NCBI RefSeq assembly: GCF_018476645.1
Contig: NZ_JAHCTB010000002.1
Span: 434,001-498,000, forward strand
DNA length: 64,000 nucleotides
Origin: Aequorivita echinoideorum
Lineage (GTDB): Bacteria > Bacteroidota > Bacteroidia > Flavobacteriales > Flavobacteriaceae
Reading direction: 5' to 3'
Under the pieces are notes generated by a model, which did not search any database, was not told where the DNA came from, and was given only the letters and a program-made list of their open reading frames with translations. Position numbers and translations under genes: made by a program. The number at the start of each line of letters is the position of its first letter. Position 1 is the first letter of the stretch. Positions 26,838 through 35,867 of this stretch are shown one piece after another.

Positions 26838-29135
26838 CTAAGTACTTTTCCCCTTCTGCTGCGCGCGCTTCTCTTTTTGTTGGGCATCGACAACAGCCAC
26901 TGCTGCCATATTTACAATTTCCTCAACGCTCGCGCCTAATTGCAGAATATGCACAGCCTTTTTCATCCCTAACATAATGGGCCCTATGGATTCCACATTG
27001 TTCAGTTCCTTTAATAATTTATAATTGCTGTTGGCAGAATCAAGATTCGGGAAGACTAGAGCATTGACCTTTTTTCCGGCCAATTTTGAAAACGGAAATT
27101 TCTTCTGAAGCATTTCTTGGTTCAGTGCAAAATCTGTTTGTAATTCGCCGTCCACGATCATATCTGGATTGCTTTTATGAAGCAACTCTACAGCTTCTCT
27201 AACCTTGGTGGCGTGCGCATCTTTAGACGAACCAAAATTGGCATAGGAAATCATTGCGATAACTGGCTGGAGCCCAAACATTTTCATAGTATAATTAGTC
27301 ATTTGCGCAATTTTAGCCAAGTCTTTTGCAGAGGGATCGATATTTATTGAAGTATCTGATATAAAGATAGGTCCGCGTTTGGTAAGCATCAGATTGGTAG
27401 TAGCCACTTTTCCAACGCCCTCAAATCTGCCCACGGTTTCAAAAACGGGAACAACCGTTGTGGGATACGAACGGGAATATCCAGAAATCATAGCATCAAC
27501 GTCGCCCTCATCCAGCATCATACCCGCAAAATAATTGCGCTCACGAACCAATTTTTCTGCAGCGTATAGAGATATTCCATTTCTTCGGCGTTTTTCCCAT
27601 AGCTTTTGCGCGTAATGCTGAAGCTTATCTTCCTGCTCTCCGTTTTTAGGATCTATAATCTCAATGTCCGCATCAAAATCTATCTGCTGCATTAACTCAA
27701 GAATAATTTCTTTCCTGCCTAATAATACTGGAGTTCCTATTCCTTCTTCGTGTACAATTTGTGCAGCCTTCAAAACATCGAGATGATCTGCTTCGGCAAA
27801 AACGATACGTTTAGGGTTTAGCTTCGCACGGTTCATCAATAAACGAATGATCTTGTTATCGCTTCCCATCCGCTCGTAAAGTTCATCTTGGTATTTCTCC
27901 CAATCTGTAATTTCAGTAGTGGCCACACCGCTTTCAATAGCAGCTTTTGCCACCGCCGGTGGAACGGTTGCTATGAGACGAGGATCAAACGGTTTCGGAA
28001 TAATGTATTCCCTGCCAAAATTCAATTTGGTTTCGCCATAAGCAATATTTACCTGCTCCGGCACAGGTTCCTTGGCTAATTCTGCCAACGCTTTAACGGC
28101 GGCCATTTTCATAGCTTCGTTTATTCTTGTTGCCCTCACATCAAGCGCTCCGCGGAATATAAATGGAAACCCAAGAACATTGTTTACTTGGTTGGGATGG
28201 TCGCTACGGCCGGTTGCCATAATAATATCCTCACGTGTTCTACAGGCAAGATCATACTCAATCTCGGGGTTGGGATTTGCCATGGCAAAAACGATAGGGT
28301 TTGCAGCCATGGTCTTTAGCATCTGGGGCGTAACAATATCCGCGATGGAAAGTCCAACAAAAACATCGGCATGTTGCATGGCTTCTTCCAGAGTATCAAT
28401 TTTTCGGTGGGTGGCAAATTCCCCTTTTTCTTCTGAAAGATTTTCCCTATCGTTCCGGATTACACCTTTGCTATCCAGCATTACAATGTTTTCACGCTTT
28501 GCGCCAAAAGCTTTATACAACCGAGTACAGGAAACCGCTGCAGCCCCTGCTCCACTGATTACAATTTTGACATCTTCAATTTTCTTTTCCGCAATCTCGA
28601 GCGCATTTAATAGGGCCGCCGCCGAAATAATTGCCGTCCCGTGTTGATCATCGTGCATCACCGGAATGGACAGCTCATCCTTTAATCTACGTTCAATTTC
28701 AAATGCTTCGGGGGCTTTTATATCTTCTAAATTAATTCCGCCGAAAGTGGGTGCAATATTTTTTACCGTTGCGATGAATTCATCAATGTTTTCTGTATTT
28801 ACCTCAATATCAAATACATCAATATCTGCAAAAATTTTAAAAAGCAGGCCTTTCCCTTCCATTACAGGCTTGGAAGCCTCAGGACCAATATTTCCCAATC
28901 CCAAAACCGCGGTCCCGTTTGAAATTACAGCGACGAGATTTCCTTTATTGGTGTATTTATATACGTTATTGGTTTCCTTTTCAATTTCCAAACAAGGCTC
29001 CGCGACCCCAGGCGAATATGCAAGGGAAAGATCCCGTTGCGTAGAATAGCTTTTAGTGGGTACAACTTGAATTTTGCCGGGTTTTGGTTTTGCGTGGTAC
29101 AATAATGCTTCTCTGCGTCTGCTCTGTTTGCTCAT
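26838..29135 (-). CDS. maeB: NADP-dependent malic enzyme with phosphotransacetylase-like C-terminal domain
   Basis: MaeB oxidatively decarboxylates malate to pyruvate with NADP. The 765 residues split into a malic enzyme half (1 to about 420) and a phosphate acetyl/butyryl transferase-like half (about 430-760). The first half contains the tyrosine/lysine region (SLAYSPGVAEPCLEIEK), metal-binding ELSIPVMHDDQHGTA and the nucleotide loop VISGAGAAAVSC. The second half contains FAEADHLDVLKAAQI and MISGYSRSYPTTVVP. In MaeB proteins the C-terminal half is regulatory, sensing acetyl-CoA, and is not normally an active transferase. A -7 box TAACTTTG lies about 100 nt upstream. Confidence 0.95.
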   Translation of the reverse strand: MSKQSRRREALLYHAKPKPGKIQVVPTKSYSTQRDLSLAYSPGVAEPCLEIEKETNNVYKYTNKGNLVAVISNGTAVLGLGNIGPEASKPVMEGKGLLFKIFADIDVFDIEVNTENIDEFIATVKNIAPTFGGINLEDIKAPEAFEIERRLKDELSIPVMHDDQHGTAIISAAALLNALEIAEKKIEDVKIVISGAGAAAVSCTRLYKAFGAKRENIVMLDSKGVIRNDRENLSEEKGEFATHRKIDTLEEAMQHADVFVGLSIADIVTPQMLKTMAANPIVFAMANPNPEIEYDLACRTREDIIMATGRSDHPNQVNNVLGFPFIFRGALDVRATRINEAMKMAAVKALAELAKEPVPEQVNIAYGETKLNFGREYIIPKPFDPRLIATVPPAVAKAAIESGVATTEITDWEKYQDELYERMGSDNKIIRLLMNRAKLNPKRIVFAEADHLDVLKAAQIVHEEGIGTPVLLGRKEIILELMQQIDFDADIEIIDPKNGEQEDKLQHYAQKLWEKRRRNGISLYAAEKLVRERNYFAGMMLDEGDVDAMISGYSRSYPTTVVPVFETVGRFEGVGKVATTNLMLTKRGPIFISDTSINIDPSAKDLAKIAQMTNYTMKMFGLQPVIAMISYANFGSSKDAHATKVREAVELLHKSNPDMIVDGELQTDFALNQEMLQKKFPFSKLAGKKVNALVFPNLDSANSNYKLLKELNNVESIGPIMLGMKKAVHILQLGASVEEIVNMAAVAVVDAQQKEKRAQQKGKST

Positions 29136-29237
29136 ATTTTATTGCTATTGAAATACTATTTGCCCAAAATCTTTATGCCGAAGATTTTTTGGGTTTTCCC
29201 AAATTCAAATTCGTTGTTTATTATTTTCGGGAACCTA

Positions 29238-29245
29238 CAAAGTTA
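29238..29245 (-). promoter_or_regulatory. Candidate promoter -7 box of maeB
   Basis: TAACTTTG on the minus strand fits TAnnTTTG and lies about 100 nt before the maeB ATG. No TTG is found at -33 distance. The leader it implies contains an imperfect hairpin (29163-29193, CCCAAAATCTT paired with AAGATTTTTTGGG) without a T tract. Confidence 0.35.
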
Positions 29246-29277
29246 AAATGTTAACCGAAAGGAAGAAATTTTAGCGG

Positions 29278-30204
29278 TTAATCTTTTAAGAAGTTTATAT
29301 TTCTTTTCAAACCAGAAAATTTAGTGCGCTTCACGGCACTTCCTTTAAAAATTTTTTGAAAAACACTCTCCGTGATTTCTTCCCAGTCTTTTTTTGACAT
29401 GGAAAGCATTTCAGGATTTGGATTAAAAAGTGGTTCGCTGTGCGGTTTGCTGAAGCGGTTCCACGGGCATACATCTTGGCAGACATCGCACCCAAACATC
29501 CAGTCCTCAAATTTCCCCTTTTCTGAAATGGGAATTTCATTTTTTAATTCAATGGTAAAATAGGAAATGCATTTACTGCCATCCACCACCTTATCAGCCA
29601 CAATTGCCTGCGTTGGGCAGGCATCAATGCAGGCAGTGCAACTCCCACAATGGTCTGTTACAGCGTGATCATACTCAAGCTCCAAATCCACAATCAATTC
29701 TGCAATAAAATAGAAAGAACCAACTTGTTTTGTAAGCAAATTGCTGTGTTTGCCAATCCAGCCCAGACCACTTTTCGCAGCCCACGCTTTGTCCAAAACC
29801 GGCGCAGAATCCACAAAAGCACGACCATCTACATCGCCTATTTCTTGCTGAATAAATTCCATCAACTGCTTTAACTTGTTTTTTATCACAAAATGATAAT
29901 CTGCACCATACGCGTATTTTGAAATTTTATAGCTCTCGGGATTTTGTTTTTCCGAAGGAAAATAATTCAGCAATAGGGAAATAACACTTTTGGAATCAGG
30001 CACCAGCTTTGTTGGGTCCAGCCGTTTATCAAAATGATTTTCCATATATGCCATCTCGCCGTGAGCGTTGTTTTTGAGCCAATTTTCCAGCCGCGGCGCC
30101 TCCTCTTCCAAAAATTCAGCTTTGCTGATGCCGCAAGACAAAAACCCAAGGCGTTTTGCTTCGGTTTTGATCAACTTTGAATATTTGGATGAATTCTGAA
30201 TCAA
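29278..30204 (-). CDS. queG: Epoxyqueuosine reductase
   Basis: QueG performs the last step of queuosine synthesis, reducing epoxyqueuosine in tRNA with cobalamin and two [4Fe-4S] clusters. The 308 residues include the catalytic aspartate region (D132 in [19 protein letters not shown]). Cluster ligands are C186, C189, C192, C196 ([15 protein letters not shown]) and C239, C242, C246 ([13 protein letters not shown]). The only start in the right place is TTG at 30204 ([20 protein letters not shown]); no ATG occurs before the conserved core. It lies 40 nt downstream of the P450 gene. Confidence 0.93.
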   Translation of the reverse strand: MIQNSSKYSKLIKTEAKRLGFLSCGISKAEFLEEEAPRLENWLKNNAHGEMAYMENHFDKRLDPTKLVPDSKSVISLLLNYFPSEKQNPESYKISKYAYGADYHFVIKNKLKQLMEFIQQEIGDVDGRAFVDSAPVLDKAWAAKSGLGWIGKHSNLLTKQVGSFYFIAELIVDLELEYDHAVTDHCGSCTACIDACPTQAIVADKVVDGSKCISYFTIELKNEIPISEKGKFEDWMFGCDVCQDVCPWNRFSKPHSEPLFNPNPEMLSMSKKDWEEITESVFQKIFKGSAVKRTKFSGLKRNINFLKD

Positions 30205-30244
30205 AATAAATTTTGGTGAATAATAAAATTTGAAAAATCATTCT

Positions 30245-31576
30245 TCATCTTCTTACAAATTCTAAAAACGCATCTTTCGGTTTTAAGGTTATCAATGGCT
30301 TAATTTCAATGGCTGACTTTTTTTCTGAAATCTTAAACATTTCAATCAATTTTGCAACTGCCAAAATCATTTCATACATCGCAAAATTATTGCCAATGCA
30401 CATACGCGGTCCAGCACCGAAGGGATAATAATGCGAGGAAAATGCATATGGACTTACTCCAGAAAAGCGCTCTGGTTTAAATTTTTTCGGTTCTTCCCAA
30501 AAATCGGGATTGGTATGGATTTCCAATAACGAAAATAAGAGACTTGAATTTTTAGGAATTCGCAAGCCGTTAAATTCGTCTTCGGTACTATTTACGCGGT
30601 CAATAAAATACGCCGGCGGATACAACCGGAGCGATTCCTCAATAACATTTTTTGTAAAATCGCAAGCCTTGATAAACTCCATAAGGTTGCTTGAATTTTC
30701 TCTTGCGAGAGATATTTCGGAAAAGATTTTATCTTGAATTTCAATATTTTGAGCCAATAATTGACTGGTAAATGTTAGTGAGTTGGAAGTGGTTTCGTGC
30801 CCTGCCGTGAAGAGTATTAATATTTCGTCTATCAATTGCTCCTCATCCATTTCGCTTCCGTCTTCATATCGAGCTTCCAGCAGCATATCAAGCAAATCGT
30901 CTTCCCTTTTCCCAGATTTTTTTCTGTCATTGACCAGTTTTTTCAGAATATCGCGCGCTTCCTCAGTTTCGGAAACGTGCTTTGCAATTTCACCATTCAG
31001 CCGAAACCACCAGCCCAAATAGGGCTGACGCAATTCTTTTACCAACATTTTTTGAGCAGATTCCGTGATGTGTTGCAACCTGTTAATTTCTTCGGAATTT
31101 ACTGCACTGCTGAAAAGTGATTTCACCACAGTTTGAAAGGCGAGATCATTAAAAATGGGAAATATATCGATGGATTTATTGGTTTCAATTTTATGCAACT
31201 CAGTTTCAATTGCAAGATTTATGGTATCCAACAAATTAGTCAGCTGCTTCTTGTGAAATGCGGGTTGAATAAGTTTTCGTTGTTTCTGCCAAAGTTCACC
31301 TTCGGACGTCAATAATCCAAAGCCCACATATTTTGAAAGATCTTTGGTTTGAATGGGTGATTTTGTAAAATTCTTTTGATTTTTTTGAAGTGCATATTGG
31401 GCAAAACCGGCATCGCGTGAAAAAATAACGGATTTTCCAAAGCCAAGTTTCAATCGAAATGTATCTCCTTTTCTCTGAAAATTTTCGTGATGAAAAGGCA
31501 AAGGGTTTTTCAGTATTTGTACGGAATGCACTAAAAACCTAAAAGCTGAAACTGATGGGATTTTTTTATTTGCCAT
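30245..31576 (-). CDS. Cytochrome P450
   Basis: A soluble bacterial P450 of 443 residues. The haem ligand is C393 in FGAGPRMCIGNNFA, the I-helix oxygen-binding motif is LFTAGHETTSNSL, the K-helix ExxR is EESLRLYPPAYF and the meander/PERF region is KPERFSGV. The fold resembles CYP102/CYP110-like fatty-acid or terpene hydroxylases. The substrate is unknown, and no ferredoxin or reductase gene is adjacent. It sits between ruvB and queG, an arrangement I associate with Flavobacteriaceae. All signature residues are intact. Confidence 0.93.
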   Translation of the reverse strand: MANKKIPSVSAFRFLVHSVQILKNPLPFHHENFQRKGDTFRLKLGFGKSVIFSRDAGFAQYALQKNQKNFTKSPIQTKDLSKYVGFGLLTSEGELWQKQRKLIQPAFHKKQLTNLLDTINLAIETELHKIETNKSIDIFPIFNDLAFQTVVKSLFSSAVNSEEINRLQHITESAQKMLVKELRQPYLGWWFRLNGEIAKHVSETEEARDILKKLVNDRKKSGKREDDLLDMLLEARYEDGSEMDEEQLIDEILILFTAGHETTSNSLTFTSQLLAQNIEIQDKIFSEISLARENSSNLMEFIKACDFTKNVIEESLRLYPPAYFIDRVNSTEDEFNGLRIPKNSSLLFSLLEIHTNPDFWEEPKKFKPERFSGVSPYAFSSHYYPFGAGPRMCIGNNFAMYEMILAVAKLIEMFKISEKKSAIEIKPLITLKPKDAFLEFVRR

Positions 31577-31658
31577 AACTAAATTTGGATTCTGCGCATT
31601 TAGCTACCAATTAATTAAAAGAATAACCCTCGACTTCGCGCTAATGAAATATAAAAGT

Positions 31659-32681
31659 TTAAAAAAGTCCGCCTTGGGTGGGTCCCTTCAACTTGCCGAG
31701 GTGTTTGTATGCGGCTTCGGTAACTTCACGCCCGCGTGGGGTCCTCATTATAAAACCCTGCTGGATCAAGAAAGGTTCATATACTTCCTCAATAGTTTCG
31801 GGACTTTCTGAGACTGCAGTCGCAATGGTGGTTATACCTACTGGGCCACCCTTAAATTTTTCAATGATTGTTTTCAGGATTTTGTTGTCCATCTCATCAA
31901 GACCGTGCGCATCCACGTGCAAGGCCTCCAACCCAAATTTAGCGATTTCAATATTAATTTTCCCGTTGCCTTTTATTTGTGCGAAGTCCCTAATTCTTCT
32001 CAAAAGCGCATTCGCAATTCGAGGTGTTCCGCGGCTTCTTCCCGCTATCTCGATGGCAGCTTCCATAGAAATGGGAACATTCAAAATTCCAGCGCTTCTC
32101 TCTATAATTGTCGTGAGCAATTCGGTAGTATAATATTGTAGTCTCGAAGAAATACCAAATCTTGCACGCATTGGGGCAGTCAATAATCCGGAGCGCGTTG
32201 TTGCACCCACTAATGTAAATGGGTTCAAATTGATTTGAACAGAACGGGCATTGGGTCCAGATTCTATCATAATATCAATTTTATAATCCTCCATTGCTGA
32301 ATAAAGATACTCTTCCACAATAGGGCTCAACCGATGTATTTCGTCAATAAAAAGGACATCGCGTTCATCAAGATTGGTAAGCAAACCCGCCAAGTCACCA
32401 GGTTTGTCTAAAACCGGACCAGAAGTTACGCGAATGTTTACGTCCAGTTCATTTGCGAGAATGTATGCTAAAGTTGTTTTTCCCAGACCGGGAGGCCCAT
32501 GAAATAAGGTGTGGTCAAGTGCTTCACCTCGTAGATTTGCAGCTTTTACGAATATTTGAAGATTCTCCAAAGCCTGATCTTGCCCCGTAAAGTCCTCGAA
32601 GCTTAGTGGACGCAATTTCTTTTCAATATCGAGTTCCTGTGGCGAAAGATTTTCCCCTGTGGGATCAAGGTTCTTATTCAT
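31659..32681 (-). CDS. ruvB: Holliday junction branch migration ATPase RuvB
   Basis: RuvB is the AAA+ hexameric motor that drives branch migration with RuvA. In 340 residues it shows Walker [10 protein letters not shown] (62-70), Walker [11 protein letters not shown], sensor 1 [11 protein letters not shown], the arginine finger region and a C-terminal winged helix ([19 protein letters not shown]). A perfect -7 box (TATCTTTG) ends only a few nucleotides before the ATG, implying a nearly leaderless mRNA. Confidence 0.97.
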   Translation of the reverse strand: MNKNLDPTGENLSPQELDIEKKLRPLSFEDFTGQDQALENLQIFVKAANLRGEALDHTLFHGPPGLGKTTLAYILANELDVNIRVTSGPVLDKPGDLAGLLTNLDERDVLFIDEIHRLSPIVEEYLYSAMEDYKIDIMIESGPNARSVQINLNPFTLVGATTRSGLLTAPMRARFGISSRLQYYTTELLTTIIERSAGILNVPISMEAAIEIAGRSRGTPRIANALLRRIRDFAQIKGNGKINIEIAKFGLEALHVDAHGLDEMDNKILKTIIEKFKGGPVGITTIATAVSESPETIEEVYEPFLIQQGFIMRTPRGREVTEAAYKHLGKLKGPTQGGLF

Positions 32682-32685
32682 TTAA

Positions 32686-32693
32686 CAAAGATA
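32686..32693 (-). promoter_or_regulatory. Promoter -7 box of ruvB
   Basis: TATCTTTG (32693-32686 on the minus strand) fits TAnnTTTG and lies 4 nt before the ruvB ATG. No good -33 TTG is visible, because the upstream DNA is the T-rich tail of the terminator at 32723-32750. Confidence 0.5.
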
Positions 32694-32722
32694 GCAATCC
32701 TTAGCTTCACGCCTTAAAAAAA

Positions 32723-32750
32723 GAAAGCCATACTTTTCAGCATGGCTTTC
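32723..32750 (-). terminator. Second terminator between ctaD and ruvB
   Basis: A 9-bp stem, GAAAGCCAT / ATGGCTTTC, with a 10-nt loop runs into a seven-T tract on the minus strand. It is distinct from the terminator just after ctaD, about 115 nt upstream. It either backs that one up or ends a short separate transcript. Confidence 0.75.
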
Positions 32751-32864
32751 AAAAAAATTGTAGACTCCTCACTTCCTACATTATTTTACTCATTGTAAAT
32801 GTATTCCAATCTTAACAATTACGCCATACGTACCGGTACTGATTTATTACGTAGAAGTACTAAG

Positions 32865-32897
32865 AAAAAGCCCTTCCAATTTTAGGAAGGGCTTTTT
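32865..32897 (-). terminator. Intrinsic terminator of the act-cta operon
   Basis: A 13-bp perfect stem, AAAAAGCCCTTCC / GGAAGGGCTTTTT, with a 7-nt loop lies 17 nt past the ctaD stop. Its stem core is nearly identical to that of the terminator at 10459-10487. Confidence 0.9.
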
Positions 32898-32914
32898 TAA
32901 ATTTAAATGATTTT

Positions 32915-34750
32915 TTAATGATCCATTTCGTCTTCATTATCCTGAAGCGGAATATTCTGCGGAATGAAATCCTGACCTGGAATTACATAATCTGTTTCAT
33001 CCTTGTTTAATTTGCTATAGTCATAAGACCAACGGTATACGTGAGGTATTGCACCTTCCCAGTTTCCGTGGATATGTTTCAATTCTGTGGTCCATTCAAG
33101 AGTTGTAGCGTTCCAAGGATTTTTTGGACCTCTCTTTCCGTAGAAAATAGAACTAAAGAAATTGTATAGGAAAACAACCTGTACTGCGATTGTAATGATC
33201 GCAAAAATGGTCATTACCACGTTAATGTTTGCAAGGTCATCAAAGTATGGGAAATTAGTATTTGTATAGTATCTACGCGGAAGACCAGCCATACCCACAA
33301 AGTGCATTGGGAAGAAAATTCCGTAAGCACCTATTGCAGTTACCCAGAAATGGACATATCCTAAATTTTTGTTCATCATTCTTCCCTGAAACATTTTAGG
33401 GAACCAGTGATATACCCCTGCCAATAGACCGTAAAGCGCTGAAATACCCATTACCAAATGGAAGTGAGCAACTACGAAATATGTATCGTGAACATTAATA
33501 TCCAGTGCGCTATCTCCTAAAATGATTCCCGTGAGTCCTCCTGTAATGAATGTGGAAACAAACGCAATGGAGAAAAGCATTGCGGGATTCATTTGAAGAT
33601 TTCCTTTCCAAAGTGTGGTAATCCAGTTGAAAGCCTTTACTGCTGAAGGAATTGCAATAAGCAATGTTGTAAACGTAAATACCGAACCTAAGAATGGATT
33701 CATTCCCGATATGAACATATGGTGACCCCAAACAATAGTTGATAAGAACGCAATTGCAAGAATAGAAGCGACCATCGCCCGATATCCAAAAATTGGCTTA
33801 CGTGAATTTGTTGCCATAATCTCAGACACGATTCCCATAGCAGGTAATATCACGATGTAAACTTCTGGATGGCCCAAGAACCAAAAAAGATGTTCAAAAA
33901 GTACCGGCGAACCCCCTTGATGATGGAGCACTTCCCCAGCAATATATATGTCTGAAAGGAAAAACGAAGTCCCAAAACTTCTATCCATAATAAGCATCAA
34001 AGCCGCGGAGAACAGTACTGGAAAAGAAACAACCCCAATAATTGCAGTCACAAAAAACGCCCAAATAGTTAAGGGAAGTCTTGTCATCGACATTCCTTTG
34101 GTACGTAAATTAATTACTGTAACAATATAATTTAATGATCCTAACAATGACGATGCAATGAAAATTGCAATAGATGATAACCATAAAGTCATTCCCGCTC
34201 CAGATCCAGGTATTGCCTGTGGCAATGCACTAAGAGGTGGATATATAGTCCATCCTGCAGAAGCTGGCCCTGCTTCCACAAATAATGAAAATAACATTAC
34301 AACACTGGAAAGGAAAAATAGCCAATAGGAAACCATGTTCAGAAACCCTGAGGCCATATCCCTAGCTCCAATCTGTAAGGGAATAAGTAGGTTACTGAAA
34401 GTTCCACTTAAACCAGCCGTCAATACAAAGAATACCATGATGGTACCGTGGATGGTAACCAATGCCAAATAAATGCTTGGATCCATTACTCCATCTGGAG
34501 CCCATTTACCTAAGAAAATTTCAAATATTGTAAATTTATGATCTGGCCAAGCTAATTGCAATCTGAACAAAAGTGACATTAATATCCCAATAATACCCAT
34601 AAACAATCCTGTGATAAGGTATTGTTTGGAGATCATTTTGTGATCTTGGCTAAAAATGTATTTTGTGATAAAGGTTTCTTTATGATGATGCCCGTGACCA
34701 TCATCGTGATGATCGTCTACTGCGTGGACCTGTGCTGCGTGTGCTGACAT
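32915..34750 (-). CDS. ctaD: Cytochrome c oxidase subunit I (aa3-type, A1 family)
   Basis: CtaD is the catalytic subunit, carrying haem a and the haem a3-CuB centre and pumping protons. In 611 residues it has about 12-14 helices. The cross-linked His-Tyr and the D-channel glutamate are in LGHPEVYIVILPAMG, CuB histidines in WGHHMFISGM, and haem ligands in HDTYFVVAHFHLVMG. The glutamate of GHPEVY places it in family A1. The cytoplasmic N-terminus is rich in histidine (HAVDDHHDDGHGHHHKE). It is the last gene of the actABCDEF-ctaC-ctaD operon and lies 21 nt after ctaC. Confidence 0.97.
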   Translation of the reverse strand: MSAHAAQVHAVDDHHDDGHGHHHKETFITKYIFSQDHKMISKQYLITGLFMGIIGILMSLLFRLQLAWPDHKFTIFEIFLGKWAPDGVMDPSIYLALVTIHGTIMVFFVLTAGLSGTFSNLLIPLQIGARDMASGFLNMVSYWLFFLSSVVMLFSLFVEAGPASAGWTIYPPLSALPQAIPGSGAGMTLWLSSIAIFIASSLLGSLNYIVTVINLRTKGMSMTRLPLTIWAFFVTAIIGVVSFPVLFSAALMLIMDRSFGTSFFLSDIYIAGEVLHHQGGSPVLFEHLFWFLGHPEVYIVILPAMGIVSEIMATNSRKPIFGYRAMVASILAIAFLSTIVWGHHMFISGMNPFLGSVFTFTTLLIAIPSAVKAFNWITTLWKGNLQMNPAMLFSIAFVSTFITGGLTGIILGDSALDINVHDTYFVVAHFHLVMGISALYGLLAGVYHWFPKMFQGRMMNKNLGYVHFWVTAIGAYGIFFPMHFVGMAGLPRRYYTNTNFPYFDDLANINVVMTIFAIITIAVQVVFLYNFFSSIFYGKRGPKNPWNATTLEWTTELKHIHGNWEGAIPHVYRWSYDYSKLNKDETDYVIPGQDFIPQNIPLQDNEDEMDH

Positions 34751-34771
34751 ATCTTTTTAAGCTATTGTTTA

Positions 34772-35839
34772 TTAATTCTCATTACTAAGTTGTTCCGCTA
34801 AAGTGGGTTGGGTTTTCAACCAGGCCTGATATTCCTCTTCAGACTCCACTACGATTTTCATTTGCATATTATAATGGCTGGAACCACAAATCTTATTACA
34901 AATTAGAAGATAATCGAATTCGTATGAATCCAATGGGGCTTCGCCGGCTGCAGCAAGCTCCTTACTTTTTGCGGTACGTAATTCATTGATGTGCCTCACC
35001 TTCTCCACAATTTTATCATTTCGGCGCATTTCTTCCGTGGTTATCGTGGGGGTGAAAGCAAATTGGGTAATCATACCTGGCACACAGTTCATTTGTGCTC
35101 TGAAAAATGGCATATATGCTGAGTGAAGCACATCTTGGGAACGCATTTTGAATAACACCTTTCTGCCAACGGGCAAATGTAGTTCTGTAACAATTTTATC
35201 ATCCTTTCCGTTAGGGTCTGCCGCATCAACACCAAGTTGATTAACACCTTCAATAAGACGAACATTCGCTTCACCCAAAGTATTATCTTCGCCAGAATAA
35301 CGCGCGCGCCAATTAAACTGCTGTGCATAAAGCTCCACAACTAGCGGATCATCATCCTCGCTAACGTTCATTATATCTGTCCAAGTAAAAAGACCGTAAA
35401 TAATAAGACCTGCCAAAACAATTACCGGAATAATTGTCCAAATAAATTCAAGTTTATCATTATCAGCAAAAAATGTTGCTCTTCTTACAATATTTCCTCT
35501 GTAAACAAATGCGAAGTAATGAAGTAACCATTGTGTAAGAATACCAACAACGAAAATGATAATCATGGAAACAAGCATCAGATTATCGGTTCCCACACCG
35601 TGCTCAGATGCAGATTCTGGCAAAAGGACATCACTCCATAGTGCGAATGAAGCAAATGCCAATACGTACATAAAAATCACGAAGCCCATCATCAAATAAC
35701 CATTGATGTTATTGTCCTTCGCTGAGGCAATTTCTGAAAAACCAGTAGGTTTAACACGTGCCATTTGGAAAATCCTGTTCATTTGCCAAACAGCTACTCC
35801 AAAAAGAATGATTACTAGTACAACTAAAAATGCGGTCAT
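34772..35839 (-). CDS. ctaC: Cytochrome c oxidase subunit II
   Basis: CtaC holds the dinuclear CuA centre that receives electrons from cytochrome c or directly from complex III. The 355 residues have an N-terminal helix, two further helices (about 45-70 and 90-115) and a cupredoxin domain. CuA ligands are seen in DVLHSAYMP and in CNKICGSSHYNMQM (two Cys, His, Met). An insertion rich in Glu, Arg and Lys (about residues 255-300) separates the last strands, as in other flavobacteria. No haem c domain is fused, so the enzyme is aa3 rather than caa3. Copper is presumably delivered by the SCO protein at 9051-9692. Confidence 0.96.
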   Translation of the reverse strand: MTAFLVVLVIILFGVAVWQMNRIFQMARVKPTGFSEIASAKDNNINGYLMMGFVIFMYVLAFASFALWSDVLLPESASEHGVGTDNLMLVSMIIIFVVGILTQWLLHYFAFVYRGNIVRRATFFADNDKLEFIWTIIPVIVLAGLIIYGLFTWTDIMNVSEDDDPLVVELYAQQFNWRARYSGEDNTLGEANVRLIEGVNQLGVDAADPNGKDDKIVTELHLPVGRKVLFKMRSQDVLHSAYMPFFRAQMNCVPGMITQFAFTPTITTEEMRRNDKIVEKVRHINELRTAKSKELAAAGEAPLDSYEFDYLLICNKICGSSHYNMQMKIVVESEEEYQAWLKTQPTLAEQLSNEN

Positions 35840-35867
35840 CTTATGATATCTTCTTTAAACAAATTGA

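Noticed and set aside
28072-28647. A 191-codon plus-strand frame opposite maeB
   Set aside because: Antisense to a strongly conserved gene, with no motif, signal or promoter of its own.
29163-29193. Hairpin upstream of maeB considered as a terminator or riboswitch
   Set aside because: The stem is imperfect, no T tract follows on the minus strand, and no riboswitch core is recognisable.
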